NCBI GenBank assembly: GCA_035630615.1
Contig: DASQKI010000067.1
Span: 1 to 59,572 of the forward strand
Length of the DNA: 59,572 nucleotides
Origin: DATFRX01 sp035630615
GTDB lineage: Bacteria > Actinomycetota > Actinomycetes > Propionibacteriales > Nocardioidaceae
Direction of reading: 5' to 3'
Below are positions 24,682 to 32,576 of this stretch, in pieces (the first letter of the stretch is position 1; the number at the start of each line of letters is the position of its first letter). The position numbers and the translations under genes are program-made. Below the pieces are notes generated by a model, which ran no database searches, was not told where the DNA came from, and worked only from the letters and a program-made list of their open reading frames with translations.

Positions 24682-25794
24682 ATGAGCGATCAGCAGGGGC
24701 CAGGGGCCGGCACCGGCGGCTCGACCGGGCCTGGTCCGTACGGCTACGGTCCGCAGCAACCGGCCTATGGCCCTTATGGCCAGCAACCCGCCTACGGCCA
24801 GCAACCCGCGTACGGCCAGCAACCGGCGTACGGTCAACCGCCGCCTCCCTACGGCGGGCCACCGCCCTGGGGTGGGCCGCCGCCGCCACGCCGCCGCCGC
24901 GGGCTGATCGCCCTGATCGTGGTCGTGGTCCTGGCCGTCTTGGGCGGTGCGACCGTTGCCGGCGTTGCGGTCCTGGGCGGTGACGACAGCTCGGAGGCCG
25001 ACGACCGTCCCGATGACGACCCGACCACCGACCCGACCCAGGATCCGACCAGCGACCCGACGTCGGAACCGACGACTGGTCCCACCCAGACGACAGCGCC
25101 GGGTACACCCACCGGCGAGCTGGCCGCGCTCGAATCGGCGCTGAGCAAGAGCGGATTTCGGTGCCAGCTCTCGCTCAGCAAGCCGATGGTCGTCCGTACC
25201 TGCTACCACGACCCGTACCGCCCGTACGGCGAGGCCTACCTCCAGACGGTCGTCGACGCCGACGGCAATGCTCGATGGGTCGACGTCGAGGTCCAAGCCT
25301 CCGGCGAAGCCACCAAGGTCGGCAAGATCCTCGACAAGGCCTTCGCCGCACTCGACGGCACGCTGCTCGACAGCCGTGACATCCGGCTGCTGCGCGACCG
25401 GTCAAACGCCTCGCGCTTGCGGCTGAGCTGGGGTAGTGCCAGCACCTATCGCGCCGGCGCCGACTTCCAGTCGATCACGGTCACCAAACCGGGATACCAC
25501 GTGCCCTACGTCGACCTCGGAGCGATCCGTACGTCGGCCCGCGACGTGCTGCGCGACTACGCCGGCAAGGGCTACCGCTGCACCGTCGACCGCGGTTTTC
25601 TGCCCGGCGCCAAGGTAGCGCTCGGGGACACCGCTCCCGACGAGCTGCGGTCGTGGCTGATCGACGGGATGGACGGCGACTACCACGCGGGCGACTTCGA
25701 CGGCTTGCACGTCACGATCGATCCCAATACGGCGTTCACCAACCGAGACGCCGAGGTCGGTGTGGGCATTACGTACATATCACCGCCGAGTTAG
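24682..25794 (+). CDS. Membrane protein with Pro/Gln/Tyr-rich cytoplasmic tail and extracytoplasmic domain
   Basis: 370 aa. Residues 1-75 are low complexity (repeated AYGQQP, PPPYGG, PPPWGG). A PRRRRG stop and one helix (~76-100) follow, then an Asp/Pro/Thr-rich linker (DPTQDPTSDPTSEPT) and a folded outer domain of ~220 residues with paired Cys (SGFRCQLSL, VRTCYHDPY, GYRCTVDRG). The architecture resembles actinobacterial envelope proteins with disordered N-termini. Function unknown. ATG 24682 is the first plausible start; no clear Shine-Dalgarno. The gene diverges from the desaturase-like gene. Confidence 0.8.
   Translation: MSDQQGPGAGTGGSTGPGPYGYGPQQPAYGPYGQQPAYGQQPAYGQQPAYGQPPPPYGGPPPWGGPPPPRRRRGLIALIVVVVLAVLGGATVAGVAVLGGDDSSEADDRPDDDPTTDPTQDPTSDPTSEPTTGPTQTTAPGTPTGELAALESALSKSGFRCQLSLSKPMVVRTCYHDPYRPYGEAYLQTVVDADGNARWVDVEVQASGEATKVGKILDKAFAALDGTLLDSRDIRLLRDRSNASRLRLSWGSASTYRAGADFQSITVTKPGYHVPYVDLGAIRTSARDVLRDYAGKGYRCTVDRGFLPGAKVALGDTAPDELRSWLIDGMDGDYHAGDFDGLHVTIDPNTAFTNRDAEVGVGITYISPPS
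24775..24840 (+). repeat. 18-bp coding tandem repeat (about 3.7 copies)
   Basis: Three 18-bp units beginning TAYGGCCAGCAACC (24775, 24793, 24811) and a partial fourth encode the YGQQPA repeats. Near-identity of the units at third positions suggests recent slippage, so copy number may vary between strains. Confidence 0.85.
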
Positions 25795-26002
25795 AGCCGG
25801 AGATTCGGCCCCGACGTATCACCCGAGCGGCGACCGCGCTCTTAAGCGGCTGAAGGGACGTTGGGGACGTCCCGGGGCTGGCGTCGTCCGGGCCTCGACG
25901 GGGGAGGTCCGGACGACGGCGAGCTTCCTTGGCCGTAGGCGTTTACTCACCGCTCGACATCGGGTAGAACGCTGTCACCCGTATCGTCCAAGGGAGCGGC
26001 TC
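25795..26002 (+). other. Leader region with two strong hairpins before the peptidoglycan hydrolase gene
   Basis: This 208-bp gap holds GGGACGT/ACGTCCC (25855-25861 with 25867-25873, 5-nt loop) and CGTCGTCCGG/CCGGACGACG (25882-25891 with 25909-25918). The first may end the upstream transcript. Both could also sit in the leader of the hydrolase mRNA, whose AAGGGAG box is at about 25990. I could not match it to the c-di-AMP (ydaO) riboswitch or another known class. Confidence 0.45.
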
Positions 26003-27937
26003 ATGCACGGATCCTGGCTTCGAATTTCTGCGGCGGTAGGTGGCGCCGGCCTGATTGCCTCGATGGCAGCCGGCCTGCCCGGCACCGCGGTGCCCGCGGG
26101 TGACGCGACCGCGTCGACGGTCGACTGCGCACTCCTCAACGCGCCGGCGGGGGGCCGTCAAGGCGACTTCGCCCAGGCCGCGGCGGCGGCTGGTGTCCCG
26201 ACTTCGGTGCTCTTGGGCGTCTCGTACCTCGAATCTCGCTGGGACGACCACAAGGGCGCGCCCAGCACGTCCGGCGGCTACGGGCCGATGCACCTGACCA
26301 ACCTGCCGACCGACCTGGTCGACGGGCGCGGCGACGGTGTCGACCGGCAGCCCCTCATGTCGGCCCAGACCATCCGGCTGGCCAGCGACCTGACCGGCGT
26401 CTCGGTCGACCGACTGCGGACCGACCCGGCCGCCAACATCTGCGGCGGCGCGGCACTGCTTGCGCACTTCCAGGATCTCGCCGGCGGTCCGATCGGGCTG
26501 ACCAGTGACCCGGCGGCATGGAGCGACGCGGTCGCCCGCTACTCCGGCGCGACCGCCACGGCCGACGCCGATCGGTTCGTCCGCCAGGTCTATTCGGTGC
26601 TGCGCTCCGGTGCGGCCCGCACGACCTCCGACGGCGAGCGGGTACGGCTCGCGGCGCATCCCGAGATCGCGCCGGCGACGCTGGTCACCGCGGCGGCCGC
26701 CGACGATCCGGCCGTCGACTGCCCGGCGTCGCTGGGCTGTGAGTGGCTGCCCGCGCCGTATGAGTGGTACGGCGCGCCCAACCCTGGCGCCTACGGCAAC
26801 CACGACCTGGCCGACCGGCCCAACGACCTGTCGATCGACTACATCGTCATCCACGACACCGAGGGCAGCTGGCAGACGACGCTTGACCTGGTGCAGGACC
26901 CGACTTACGTCTCGTGGCAGTACACGATGCGGTCCAGCGACGGCCACACGTGGCAGCACCTCGAGCCGAAGGACGTCGGCTGGCAGGCCGGCAACTGGTA
27001 CATCAACGCGCACTCGATCGGCATCGAGCACGAGGGGTTCGCGGCCCACGGCGCGACCTGGTACACCGAGGCGCTGTACCGCAACTCGGCCGCGCTGGTG
27101 CGTCACCTCACCGCGGAGTACGGCATCCCGCGCGACCGCGCCCACATCATCGGCCACGACCAGGTTCCCGGCACGATCCCGTCGACTGTCGCCGGCATGC
27201 ACTGGGACCCGGGCCCGTACTGGGACTGGGAGCACTACATGCGGCTGCTGCGGGCGCCGATCGGCGGCGACCCCGGCCGAGTCCGGGTCGGCGACACGGT
27301 GACCGTCACGCCAGGGTTCGAAGGCAACGAGCAACCCGTCACCGGATGCGACCAGGCGGGGGAGCCGTGCCAAACCCAGGGCACCAACTTCGTCTACCTG
27401 CACACGGCGCCGTCAGCGTCGTCGCCGCTGGTCACCGACGCGGGCCTCCACCCGAACGGCGGAGCCGGCACGAACGGGGTGTCCGACATCAGCGCTCGGG
27501 CAGCGGCCGGACACGAGTTCGTCGTCGCCGACCGCGACGGATCCTGGCTCGGTGTCTGGTACCTCGGCGCGATCGCCTGGCTGCCCAACCCGGCGAGCGA
27601 CCGGACCGTCCTCAAGACGTCCGGCGACCCGGAGCGTGTCGTGCCGAAGACCGACGAGGTGCCGGTTTACGGCCGGGCCTACCCGGAGGAGGCGGCGTAC
27701 GCGGGTACAACGATCCCGTACCAGACGGTCACTCCGCTGCAGTACACGATCAAGGCCGGGCAGAAGTACGTCGTCGCCGATGACTCGGTCAAGACCGACT
27801 ACTACCGGGCCGTGACGTTCGACGGCCCGCCGCCGAGCGATCACGTGGTGGTGAGCGGTAACGACACGTACTACCAGATCTGGTTCGGGCACCGGCAGTT
27901 CTTCGTCCGCGCCGCCGACGTCAGCATCGTCGACTGA
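26003..27937 (+). CDS. Secreted peptidoglycan hydrolase: lysozyme-like domain plus amidase_2 domain
   Basis: 644 aa with a signal peptide (~1-32). Residues ~55-200 look like a lytic transglycosylase-type helical domain (VPTSVLLGVSYLESRWDD with a candidate catalytic Glu, SGGYGPMHL). Residues ~270-415 form an N-acetylmuramoyl-L-alanine amidase_2/PGRP domain: DYIVIHDTEGS with zinc ligand His284, HSIGIEHEGF, and MHWDPGPYWDW. The remaining ~220 residues hold SH3-like repeats (TGTNFVYLHTAPSASSPLVT is typical) that may bind the wall. It could cut both glycan and peptide links. The ATG has AAGGGAG upstream. A large hairpin follows the stop by 8 nt. Confidence 0.88.
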   Translation: MHGSWLRISAAVGGAGLIASMAAGLPGTAVPAGDATASTVDCALLNAPAGGRQGDFAQAAAAAGVPTSVLLGVSYLESRWDDHKGAPSTSGGYGPMHLTNLPTDLVDGRGDGVDRQPLMSAQTIRLASDLTGVSVDRLRTDPAANICGGAALLAHFQDLAGGPIGLTSDPAAWSDAVARYSGATATADADRFVRQVYSVLRSGAARTTSDGERVRLAAHPEIAPATLVTAAAADDPAVDCPASLGCEWLPAPYEWYGAPNPGAYGNHDLADRPNDLSIDYIVIHDTEGSWQTTLDLVQDPTYVSWQYTMRSSDGHTWQHLEPKDVGWQAGNWYINAHSIGIEHEGFAAHGATWYTEALYRNSAALVRHLTAEYGIPRDRAHIIGHDQVPGTIPSTVAGMHWDPGPYWDWEHYMRLLRAPIGGDPGRVRVGDTVTVTPGFEGNEQPVTGCDQAGEPCQTQGTNFVYLHTAPSASSPLVTDAGLHPNGGAGTNGVSDISARAAAGHEFVVADRDGSWLGVWYLGAIAWLPNPASDRTVLKTSGDPERVVPKTDEVPVYGRAYPEEAAYAGTTIPYQTVTPLQYTIKAGQKYVVADDSVKTDYYRAVTFDGPPPSDHVVVSGNDTYYQIWFGHRQFFVRAADVSIVD

Positions 27938-27945
27938 CCCTCGAC

Positions 27946-27994
27946 AAGTTGTCAGGCACATGTGGACCTATGGCTCCATATGTGCCTGACAACT
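27946..27994. terminator. 3' hairpin element, copy 1 (bidirectional terminator)
   Basis: A 48-nt element beginning AAGTTGTCAGGCACAT starts 8 nt after the hydrolase TGA. Positions 27947-27966 pair with 27975-27994: a 20-bp stem with one G-U pair and an 8-nt loop. It lies between convergent genes. A second copy, same length and same distance from a stop codon, is at 38216. Confidence 0.8.
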
Positions 27995-28000
27995 CTCAGG

Positions 28001-28516
28001 TCAGTGGACCGGACGGATGTACGACCGGCCCTTCTTGGTCGTGCAGGTCTTCGCCGGGTAGTGGAAGCCGACCTTGCGATGCGTGCCGGGCGGGACGACG
28101 CGGAGCCGCGGGCTGCCCTTGGCGTCGCAATCCCGCCTGGGGAAGTTGTGCCAATTGGGGATCTGGAGCGAGGCCTTCGCGGTCCAGCCCGGGCGGAGGG
28201 CGACCCGCCTCGGGTGGCCGGTCCGCGCGGCCGGGTAGCCGATGCGATGGCCGTGTTTTCCACGGAAGCTGACGTGGGGGAAGCCCTTCAGCACGCACCG
28301 CCGACCGCTGGTGTTGGTGAACCGGATCGTCTGGTACGCCGAACCGGCGGCGGCGTCGAGCCCGCCGAGACGGACCTTCAGCTGGTGGCCCGTACAGGCG
28401 CGGGCGAGCCGGCTCTGCGAGGTGGTGGTTTTGCCGGATGCGGCGCTGCCGACGGTGAGCCCTACGGTCAGCGCGGCGGCGCCGACGAGAGCGACGAGAC
28501 GTACGGATAGCTTCAC
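28001..28516 (-). CDS. Secreted DUF4232 protein
   Basis: 171 aa. Signal peptide ~1-27 (basic start, VALVGAAALTVGLTVGSAASG). The mature domain has LARACTGHQLKVRLGGLDAA, FTNTSGRRCVLKGFPHVSFR and the late CDAKGSP/KTCTTKKG Cys, the DUF4232 pattern: an immunoglobulin-like beta sandwich with disulfides, widespread in Streptomyces and mycobacteria, often as lipoproteins, function unknown. No lipobox Cys is seen here. GGAGGGAG precedes GTG 28516. Confidence 0.87.
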   Translation of the reverse strand: MKLSVRLVALVGAAALTVGLTVGSAASGKTTTSQSRLARACTGHQLKVRLGGLDAAAGSAYQTIRFTNTSGRRCVLKGFPHVSFRGKHGHRIGYPAARTGHPRRVALRPGWTAKASLQIPNWHNFPRRDCDAKGSPRLRVVPPGTHRKVGFHYPAKTCTTKKGRSYIRPVH

Positions 28517-28625
28517 CGTGTCTCCCTCCGAGTGTCACGCTGTCTGTCTCCACGTTGCCACTCGTTACACGCGCGACCCGTGCCGAACGTTGCCTTCCGG
28601 CAGTCGCTCGGTCCGCTATCTACTC

Positions 28626-29105
28626 TCAGGCTACGTCGACCGGATCGCCGCCGGTCAGCTCGAGCAGCTCGTCGTAGGTCGTAGCGAACACCGCGTGCGA
28701 ATGACCGGCGGCCGCCCACACGGTTTCGTGCTGGGTCAACCACCGATCGACGAACGTCCGCAGCGGCGCCGGATGCCCGACGGGTGCGACACCGCCGATG
28801 ACCTGGCCGGTGTGGCGACGGACGAAGTCTGGCGTGGCCTTGCCCAGGGTCGGCAGCCCGTAGTTGCGCGCCACGTGCTCGGTGTCGACGCGGTGCGCGC
28901 CGGACGTCAGGATCAACACCGGCTCGCCGTCGGCATCGAACACGAGGCTGTTGGCGATCGCCCCGACCAGGCAACCCAGCGCGTCGGCCGCCGCCTGCGC
29001 CGTGCGAACCCCGCCGGGCAGGATCCGAAGCTCTCCGGTCGCGCCGGCCGCGTCCAGTGCCGCGCGCACCGCCTTGATCTGGGGATGGTCCAGGTCGGGT
29101 GTCAT
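28626..29105 (-). CDS. YbaK/EbsC-family aminoacyl-tRNA deacylase
   Basis: 159 aa. The YbaK/ProX editing-domain core is visible: AADALGCLVGAIANSLVF with the conserved Lys-equivalent region replaced by Ala/Gly-rich residues, VLILTSGAHRVDTEHVAR, LGKATPDFVRRHTGQVIGGV and APVGHPAPLRTFVDRWL. The family hydrolyses mischarged tRNAs such as Cys-tRNA(Pro). GAGGAG lies before the ATG. The usual ATP-independent editing Lys is not obvious to me, so activity is uncertain. Confidence 0.88.
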   Translation of the reverse strand: MTPDLDHPQIKAVRAALDAAGATGELRILPGGVRTAQAAADALGCLVGAIANSLVFDADGEPVLILTSGAHRVDTEHVARNYGLPTLGKATPDFVRRHTGQVIGGVAPVGHPAPLRTFVDRWLTQHETVWAAAGHSHAVFATTYDELLELTGGDPVDVA

Positions 29106-29152
29106 GTCGCTGTCTCCTCAGCCGGTGGCCGCGGTCCAGGTCATTCTTCGCC

Positions 29153-29701
29153 TTACTGCGGCCAGTCGCCGGTCGCGCCGTCGATCCGCTCGCGGAGCAG
29201 GTCGGCGTGCCCGTTGTGACGGGCGTACTCCTCGATCATGTGGATATAGATCCAGCGGAGGCTGACCGCGTTGCCGCGCCCGCTGATGCCGGTGTCCTCG
29301 AGGTCGTAGCGAGCTGCGACCTCTCGGCACGCTTCGACCTCAGTCCGATAGGTCGCGAAATCCTCCTCGACGCGCGCGGGGTCGACATTGTCGAGCTCGG
29401 CGTCTTCGGATTCGCTGTAGTCGTAGAGCGTCTCGACACCGTCTTCCGGCGTAAGAACACGGCGGAACCAACCACGCTCGACCTCGGCCATGTGGCGGAC
29501 CAGGCCGATCAGCGAGAGGCTGGACGGCTCGGCCGAACGGCGTACGAGCTCGTCGGGCGAGAGGCCCTCGCACTTCCAAATCAAGATGTCGCGGTGGAGG
29601 TCGAGCCAGGCGTCGAGCATCGTGCGCTCGTCGGCGACGACGGGTGGCTTTGGGGGATGGATGGAACCCGTGGCGGTGGCGGAGTCTACGGTGTCGGTCA
29701 C
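29153..29701 (-). CDS. DinB superfamily (DUF664) protein
   Basis: 182 aa four-helix bundle. LDAWLDLHRDILIWKCEGLS, LIGLVRHMAEVERGWFRR (first His) and WIYIHMIEEYARHNGHADLL (clustered His) are the DUF664 signature and give a likely metal site. The family includes thiol-dependent transferases; the substrate is unknown. GTG 29701 is preceded by TAGATT at 6 nt and has no ribosome-binding site. Confidence 0.88.
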   Translation of the reverse strand: MTDTVDSATATGSIHPPKPPVVADERTMLDAWLDLHRDILIWKCEGLSPDELVRRSAEPSSLSLIGLVRHMAEVERGWFRRVLTPEDGVETLYDYSESEDAELDNVDPARVEEDFATYRTEVEACREVAARYDLEDTGISGRGNAVSLRWIYIHMIEEYARHNGHADLLRERIDGATGDWPQ

Positions 29702-29707
29702 AGAGGG

Positions 29708-29713
29708 AATCTA
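29708..29713 (-). promoter_or_regulatory. -10-like TAGATT before the DinB gene
   Basis: TAGATT, 6 nt, GTG. CGGACA lies 17 bp upstream (29731-29736, minus strand), sharing GACA with the -35 consensus. Consistent with leaderless transcription. Confidence 0.5.
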
Positions 29714-29844
29714 CCGACGAATCGTAGCGATGTCCGCACATTTTCGCTGGTCAAAGACCAGGCACAGGGTGTGCGTCAGGTTTTCGGGAAAAATTCTTTC
29801 GCGAGCGTGTAACACCCCCAGGGGGAGGGACGATGTGGTGAGTG

Positions 29845-29884
29845 TGCCGGTGCTGTCCGGGCCCCCGAGCGGACAGCACCGGCA
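29845..29884. other. 15-bp perfect hairpin in the dapA upstream region
   Basis: TGCCGGTGCTGTCCG (29845-29859) and its exact inverse (29870-29884) enclose a 10-nt loop with CCCCC. ACGA (29830) can pair with TCGT (29885-29888) to extend it past a bulge. Upstream, a short CCCCC-A-GGGGG inverted repeat lies at about 29815-29825. It sits between divergent genes, so it is not obviously a terminator; it could belong to a small RNA or to a protein-binding site. Confidence 0.55.
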
Positions 29885-29912
29885 TCGTTATGTCTGGAGG
29901 TGACCAGACGCT

Positions 29913-29934
29913 GCGGCCGCAGGCCTTCGGCCGC
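29913..29934. promoter_or_regulatory. 22-bp near-palindrome abutting the dapA -10
   Basis: The segment reads GCGGCCG...CGGCCGC around AGGCCT, palindromic over 22 bp except one mismatched pair. It ends exactly where the TAACCT -10-like hexamer of dapA starts. A repressor bound here would cover the core promoter. Confidence 0.45.
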
Positions 29935-29940
29935 TAACCT
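29935..29940 (+). promoter_or_regulatory. -10-like TAACCT before dapA
   Basis: TAACCT, 6 nt (GCCTTT), ATG. No ribosome-binding site, so probably leaderless. Confidence 0.45.
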
Positions 29941-29946
29941 GCCTTT

Positions 29947-30840
29947 ATGGGAGCAACTCCCGCCCCGTTTGGGCGCACCTTGACCGCGATGGTCACTCCG
30001 TTCACCACCGACGGCGGACTCGACGTCGATGCGGCCGCTCGCGTCGCCCATCACCTGGTCGACCACGGCAATGACGGCCTCGTCATCAGCGGAACGACGG
30101 GGGAGAGCCCGACGACGTCCGACGAAGAGATGGGCCGGCTGCTCAGCGCGGTGATCGACGCCGTCGGCGACCGCGCGCACGTCGTCGCAGGCGTCGGCAC
30201 CAACAACACCGCCCACTCGGTGCATCTGGCCCGGCAGGCAGCCAAGGTCGGCGCCAGCGGCATGCTGGTCGTGACGCCCTACTACTCCAAGCCGCCGCAG
30301 GCCGGCATCGTCGCGCACATGACCGAGATCGCCGAGGCGGGCGACCTTCCGACGATGGTCTACGACATCCCGTCTCGCACCGGGGTCAAGCTGAGCCACG
30401 AGACGCTGCTGCGGCTTGCGGCGCACCCGGCGTTCGTCGCGGTCAAAGAGGCCAGCGGCGACCTCACGGCCGGTTCCTGGGTGATGCGGGAGACCGATCT
30501 CGCGTTCTACTCCGGTGACGACGCGCTCAACCTGGCCTGGCTGGCCCACGGCGGCGTCGGAATCGTGTCCGTGATCTGCCATGCCGCGCCGCGCCAGTGC
30601 GCCAAGCTCGTCGACGCCATGACCCGTGGCGACCTGGTGGAGGCCCGGCGCATCCACCAGGAGCTGTTGCCGGTCGTCCGGGCGATCATGACGCGCACAC
30701 AGGGCGCGATCGCGGTCAAGGCTGCTCTGCAGTTGCAGGGCGTGCTGGCCAACCGAACAACGCGTCCGCCTCTGATCGACATGACCGAGAGTGAGTTCGC
30801 GGTGCTTCGTAACGACCTGGTTGCCGCCGGCCTGCTCTAG
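29947..30840 (+). CDS. dapA: 4-hydroxy-tetrahydrodipicolinate synthase
   Basis: 297 aa TIM barrel joining pyruvate and aspartate semialdehyde in lysine/diaminopimelate synthesis. It shows LVISGTTGESPT (substrate-binding Thr pair), MVYDIPSRTG with Tyr139, and AFVAVKEASGD with Schiff-base Lys167. Next downstream is rnj after 22 nt, the standard actinobacterial order. dapB and thyX, often just upstream, are absent: a divergent DinB gene is there instead. Confidence 0.95.
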   Translation: MGATPAPFGRTLTAMVTPFTTDGGLDVDAAARVAHHLVDHGNDGLVISGTTGESPTTSDEEMGRLLSAVIDAVGDRAHVVAGVGTNNTAHSVHLARQAAKVGASGMLVVTPYYSKPPQAGIVAHMTEIAEAGDLPTMVYDIPSRTGVKLSHETLLRLAAHPAFVAVKEASGDLTAGSWVMRETDLAFYSGDDALNLAWLAHGGVGIVSVICHAAPRQCAKLVDAMTRGDLVEARRIHQELLPVVRAIMTRTQGAIAVKAALQLQGVLANRTTRPPLIDMTESEFAVLRNDLVAAGLL

Positions 30841-30862
30841 ACCTCCACCACACCGGAGCTGC

Positions 30863-32554
30863 ATGAGTCATCCACATCCAGAGCTGGGGCCCGCCCCGGA
30901 GCTGCCCGCTGGCGCCCTTCGCGTGATCCCGCTCGGGGGTCTCGGCGAGATCGGCCGCAACATGACCGTCTTCGAATACGACGGGAAGCTGCTGATCGTC
31001 GACTGCGGGGTGCTCTTTCCCGAGGACCATCACCCTGGCGTCGACCTGATCCTCCCCGACTTCGAGCCGATCCGAGACCGCTGGGACGACGTGGTCGGCA
31101 TCGTCTTGACACACGGGCATGAGGATCACATCGGCGGCGTCCCGTACCTCCTGCGCGAACGCGACGACATCCCGCTGGTCGGGTCCAAGCTGACCCTGGC
31201 CCTGCTCGACGCCAAGATGCGCGAACATCGGCTCAAGGAGACCGCGCGGTACGTCGTGGCCGAGAGCGACAAGCAGCGCCTGGGGCCGTTCGAATGCGAG
31301 TTCGTCGCCGTCAACCACTCGATCCCGGACGCGCTCGCCGTCGCGATCCGGACGCCGGCCGGGCTGCTGCTGCACACCGGCGACTTCAAGATGGACCAGC
31401 TGCCCCTCGACGGTCGCATCACCGACCTGCGTTCGTTCGCTCGGCTCGGTACCGAGGGCGTCGACCTCATGCTGGCCGACTCGACCAACGCCGAGGTCCC
31501 TGGCTTCACGACCGCCGAGCGTGACATCACGCCGGTGCTCGACCGGGTGTTCGCCGGCTGCGAGCAACGGATCATCGTCGCCTGCTTCGCCTCGCACATC
31601 CACCGGGTCCAGCAGGTCATGGACGCCGCCGCCGACCACGGCCGCAAGGTCGCCTACATCGGTCGCTCGATGGTTCGCAACATGAACATCGCGCGCGACC
31701 TCGGCTACCTGCGAGTGCCGGCCGGACTCCTCGTCGACGTCAAGGAGATCGGCGACCTGCCGCCCGAGCGGGTCGTGTTGATCTCGACCGGCTCCCAGGG
31801 CGAACCGATGTCGGCGTTGTCGCGCATCGCCAACCGGGATCACTCCGTCGTACGCATCGAGCCCGGCGACACGGTGGTGCTCGCGTCGTCGCTCATTCCG
31901 GGCAACGAAAACGCCGTGTTCCGGGTCGTCAACGGCCTGGTGCGATTGGGTGCGCGGGTCGTCCACAAGGGCAACGCCCTCGTACACGTCTCGGGCCATG
32001 CCAGTGCGGGCGAGTTGCTCTACGCCTACAACATGGTCCAGCCGCGCAACGTGCTGCCCGTGCACGGCGAGGTGCGTCATCTGCACGCCAACGCCGAGCT
32101 GGCCCGGGCGACCGGGGTCCCGGCCGATCAGGTCGTCGTGGTCGAGGACGGTGTGGTCGTCGACCTCATCGACGGGGTGGCGCGGGTCGCCGGCAAGGTC
32201 GAATGCGGCTATGTCTTCGTCGACGGTTCGTCGGTGGGTGACATCACCGAGTCCGAGCTCAAGGACCGGCGGATCCTCGGCGACGAGGGCTTCATCTCCG
32301 TGATCGTCGTCGTCGACTCGGTGACCGGCAAGATCGTGAGCGGCCCCGAGATCCATGCCCGCGGCTTCGCCGACGACCAGTCGGTGTTCGACGAGGTCCG
32401 TCCGCAGCTGGAGGAGGCGCTCGACATCGCCGTCCGCGATGGCGTGGACGACGCCTACGAGCTGCAGCGGATCATCCGACGGACGATCGGCCGCTGGGTC
32501 TCGAATCGGCTGCGCCGTCGCCCGATGATCATCCCGGTCGTCATCGAGGCCTGA
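30863..32554 (+). CDS. rnj: Ribonuclease J
   Basis: 563 aa metallo-beta-lactamase/beta-CASP nuclease with endo- and 5'-3' exonuclease activity on RNA. The zinc motif LTHGHEDHIGG gives His84, His86, Asp88 and His89. LLHTGDFKMDQ and ADSTNAE follow; beta-CASP motifs include ACFASHIHRVQQ and ISTGSQGEPMSAL, and HVSGHASAGELL precedes the C-terminal domain. ATG 30863 is chosen because homology (LRVIPLGGLGEIGRNM) begins 19 residues later. Confidence 0.95.
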   Translation: MSHPHPELGPAPELPAGALRVIPLGGLGEIGRNMTVFEYDGKLLIVDCGVLFPEDHHPGVDLILPDFEPIRDRWDDVVGIVLTHGHEDHIGGVPYLLRERDDIPLVGSKLTLALLDAKMREHRLKETARYVVAESDKQRLGPFECEFVAVNHSIPDALAVAIRTPAGLLLHTGDFKMDQLPLDGRITDLRSFARLGTEGVDLMLADSTNAEVPGFTTAERDITPVLDRVFAGCEQRIIVACFASHIHRVQQVMDAAADHGRKVAYIGRSMVRNMNIARDLGYLRVPAGLLVDVKEIGDLPPERVVLISTGSQGEPMSALSRIANRDHSVVRIEPGDTVVLASSLIPGNENAVFRVVNGLVRLGARVVHKGNALVHVSGHASAGELLYAYNMVQPRNVLPVHGEVRHLHANAELARATGVPADQVVVVEDGVVVDLIDGVARVAGKVECGYVFVDGSSVGDITESELKDRRILGDEGFISVIVVVDSVTGKIVSGPEIHARGFADDQSVFDEVRPQLEEALDIAVRDGVDDAYELQRIIRRTIGRWVSNRLRRRPMIIPVVIEA

Positions 32555-32560
32555 CGCCTT

Positions 32561-32576
32561 GTCGCGGGCTAGCGAC
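32561..32576. terminator. Short hairpin between rnj and SDR gene
   Basis: GTCGC and GCGAC, 6-nt loop, 7 nt after the rnj stop and covering the stop of the convergent SDR gene. Weak (5-bp stem). Confidence 0.35.

Noticed and set aside
25795..26002. ydaO (c-di-AMP) riboswitch
   Set aside because: Position before a wall hydrolase is suggestive, but the conserved core sequence was not found.
29845..29884. 6C RNA motif
   Set aside because: The loop has five C and only one clear stem of this type; I could not match the two-stem 6C arrangement.
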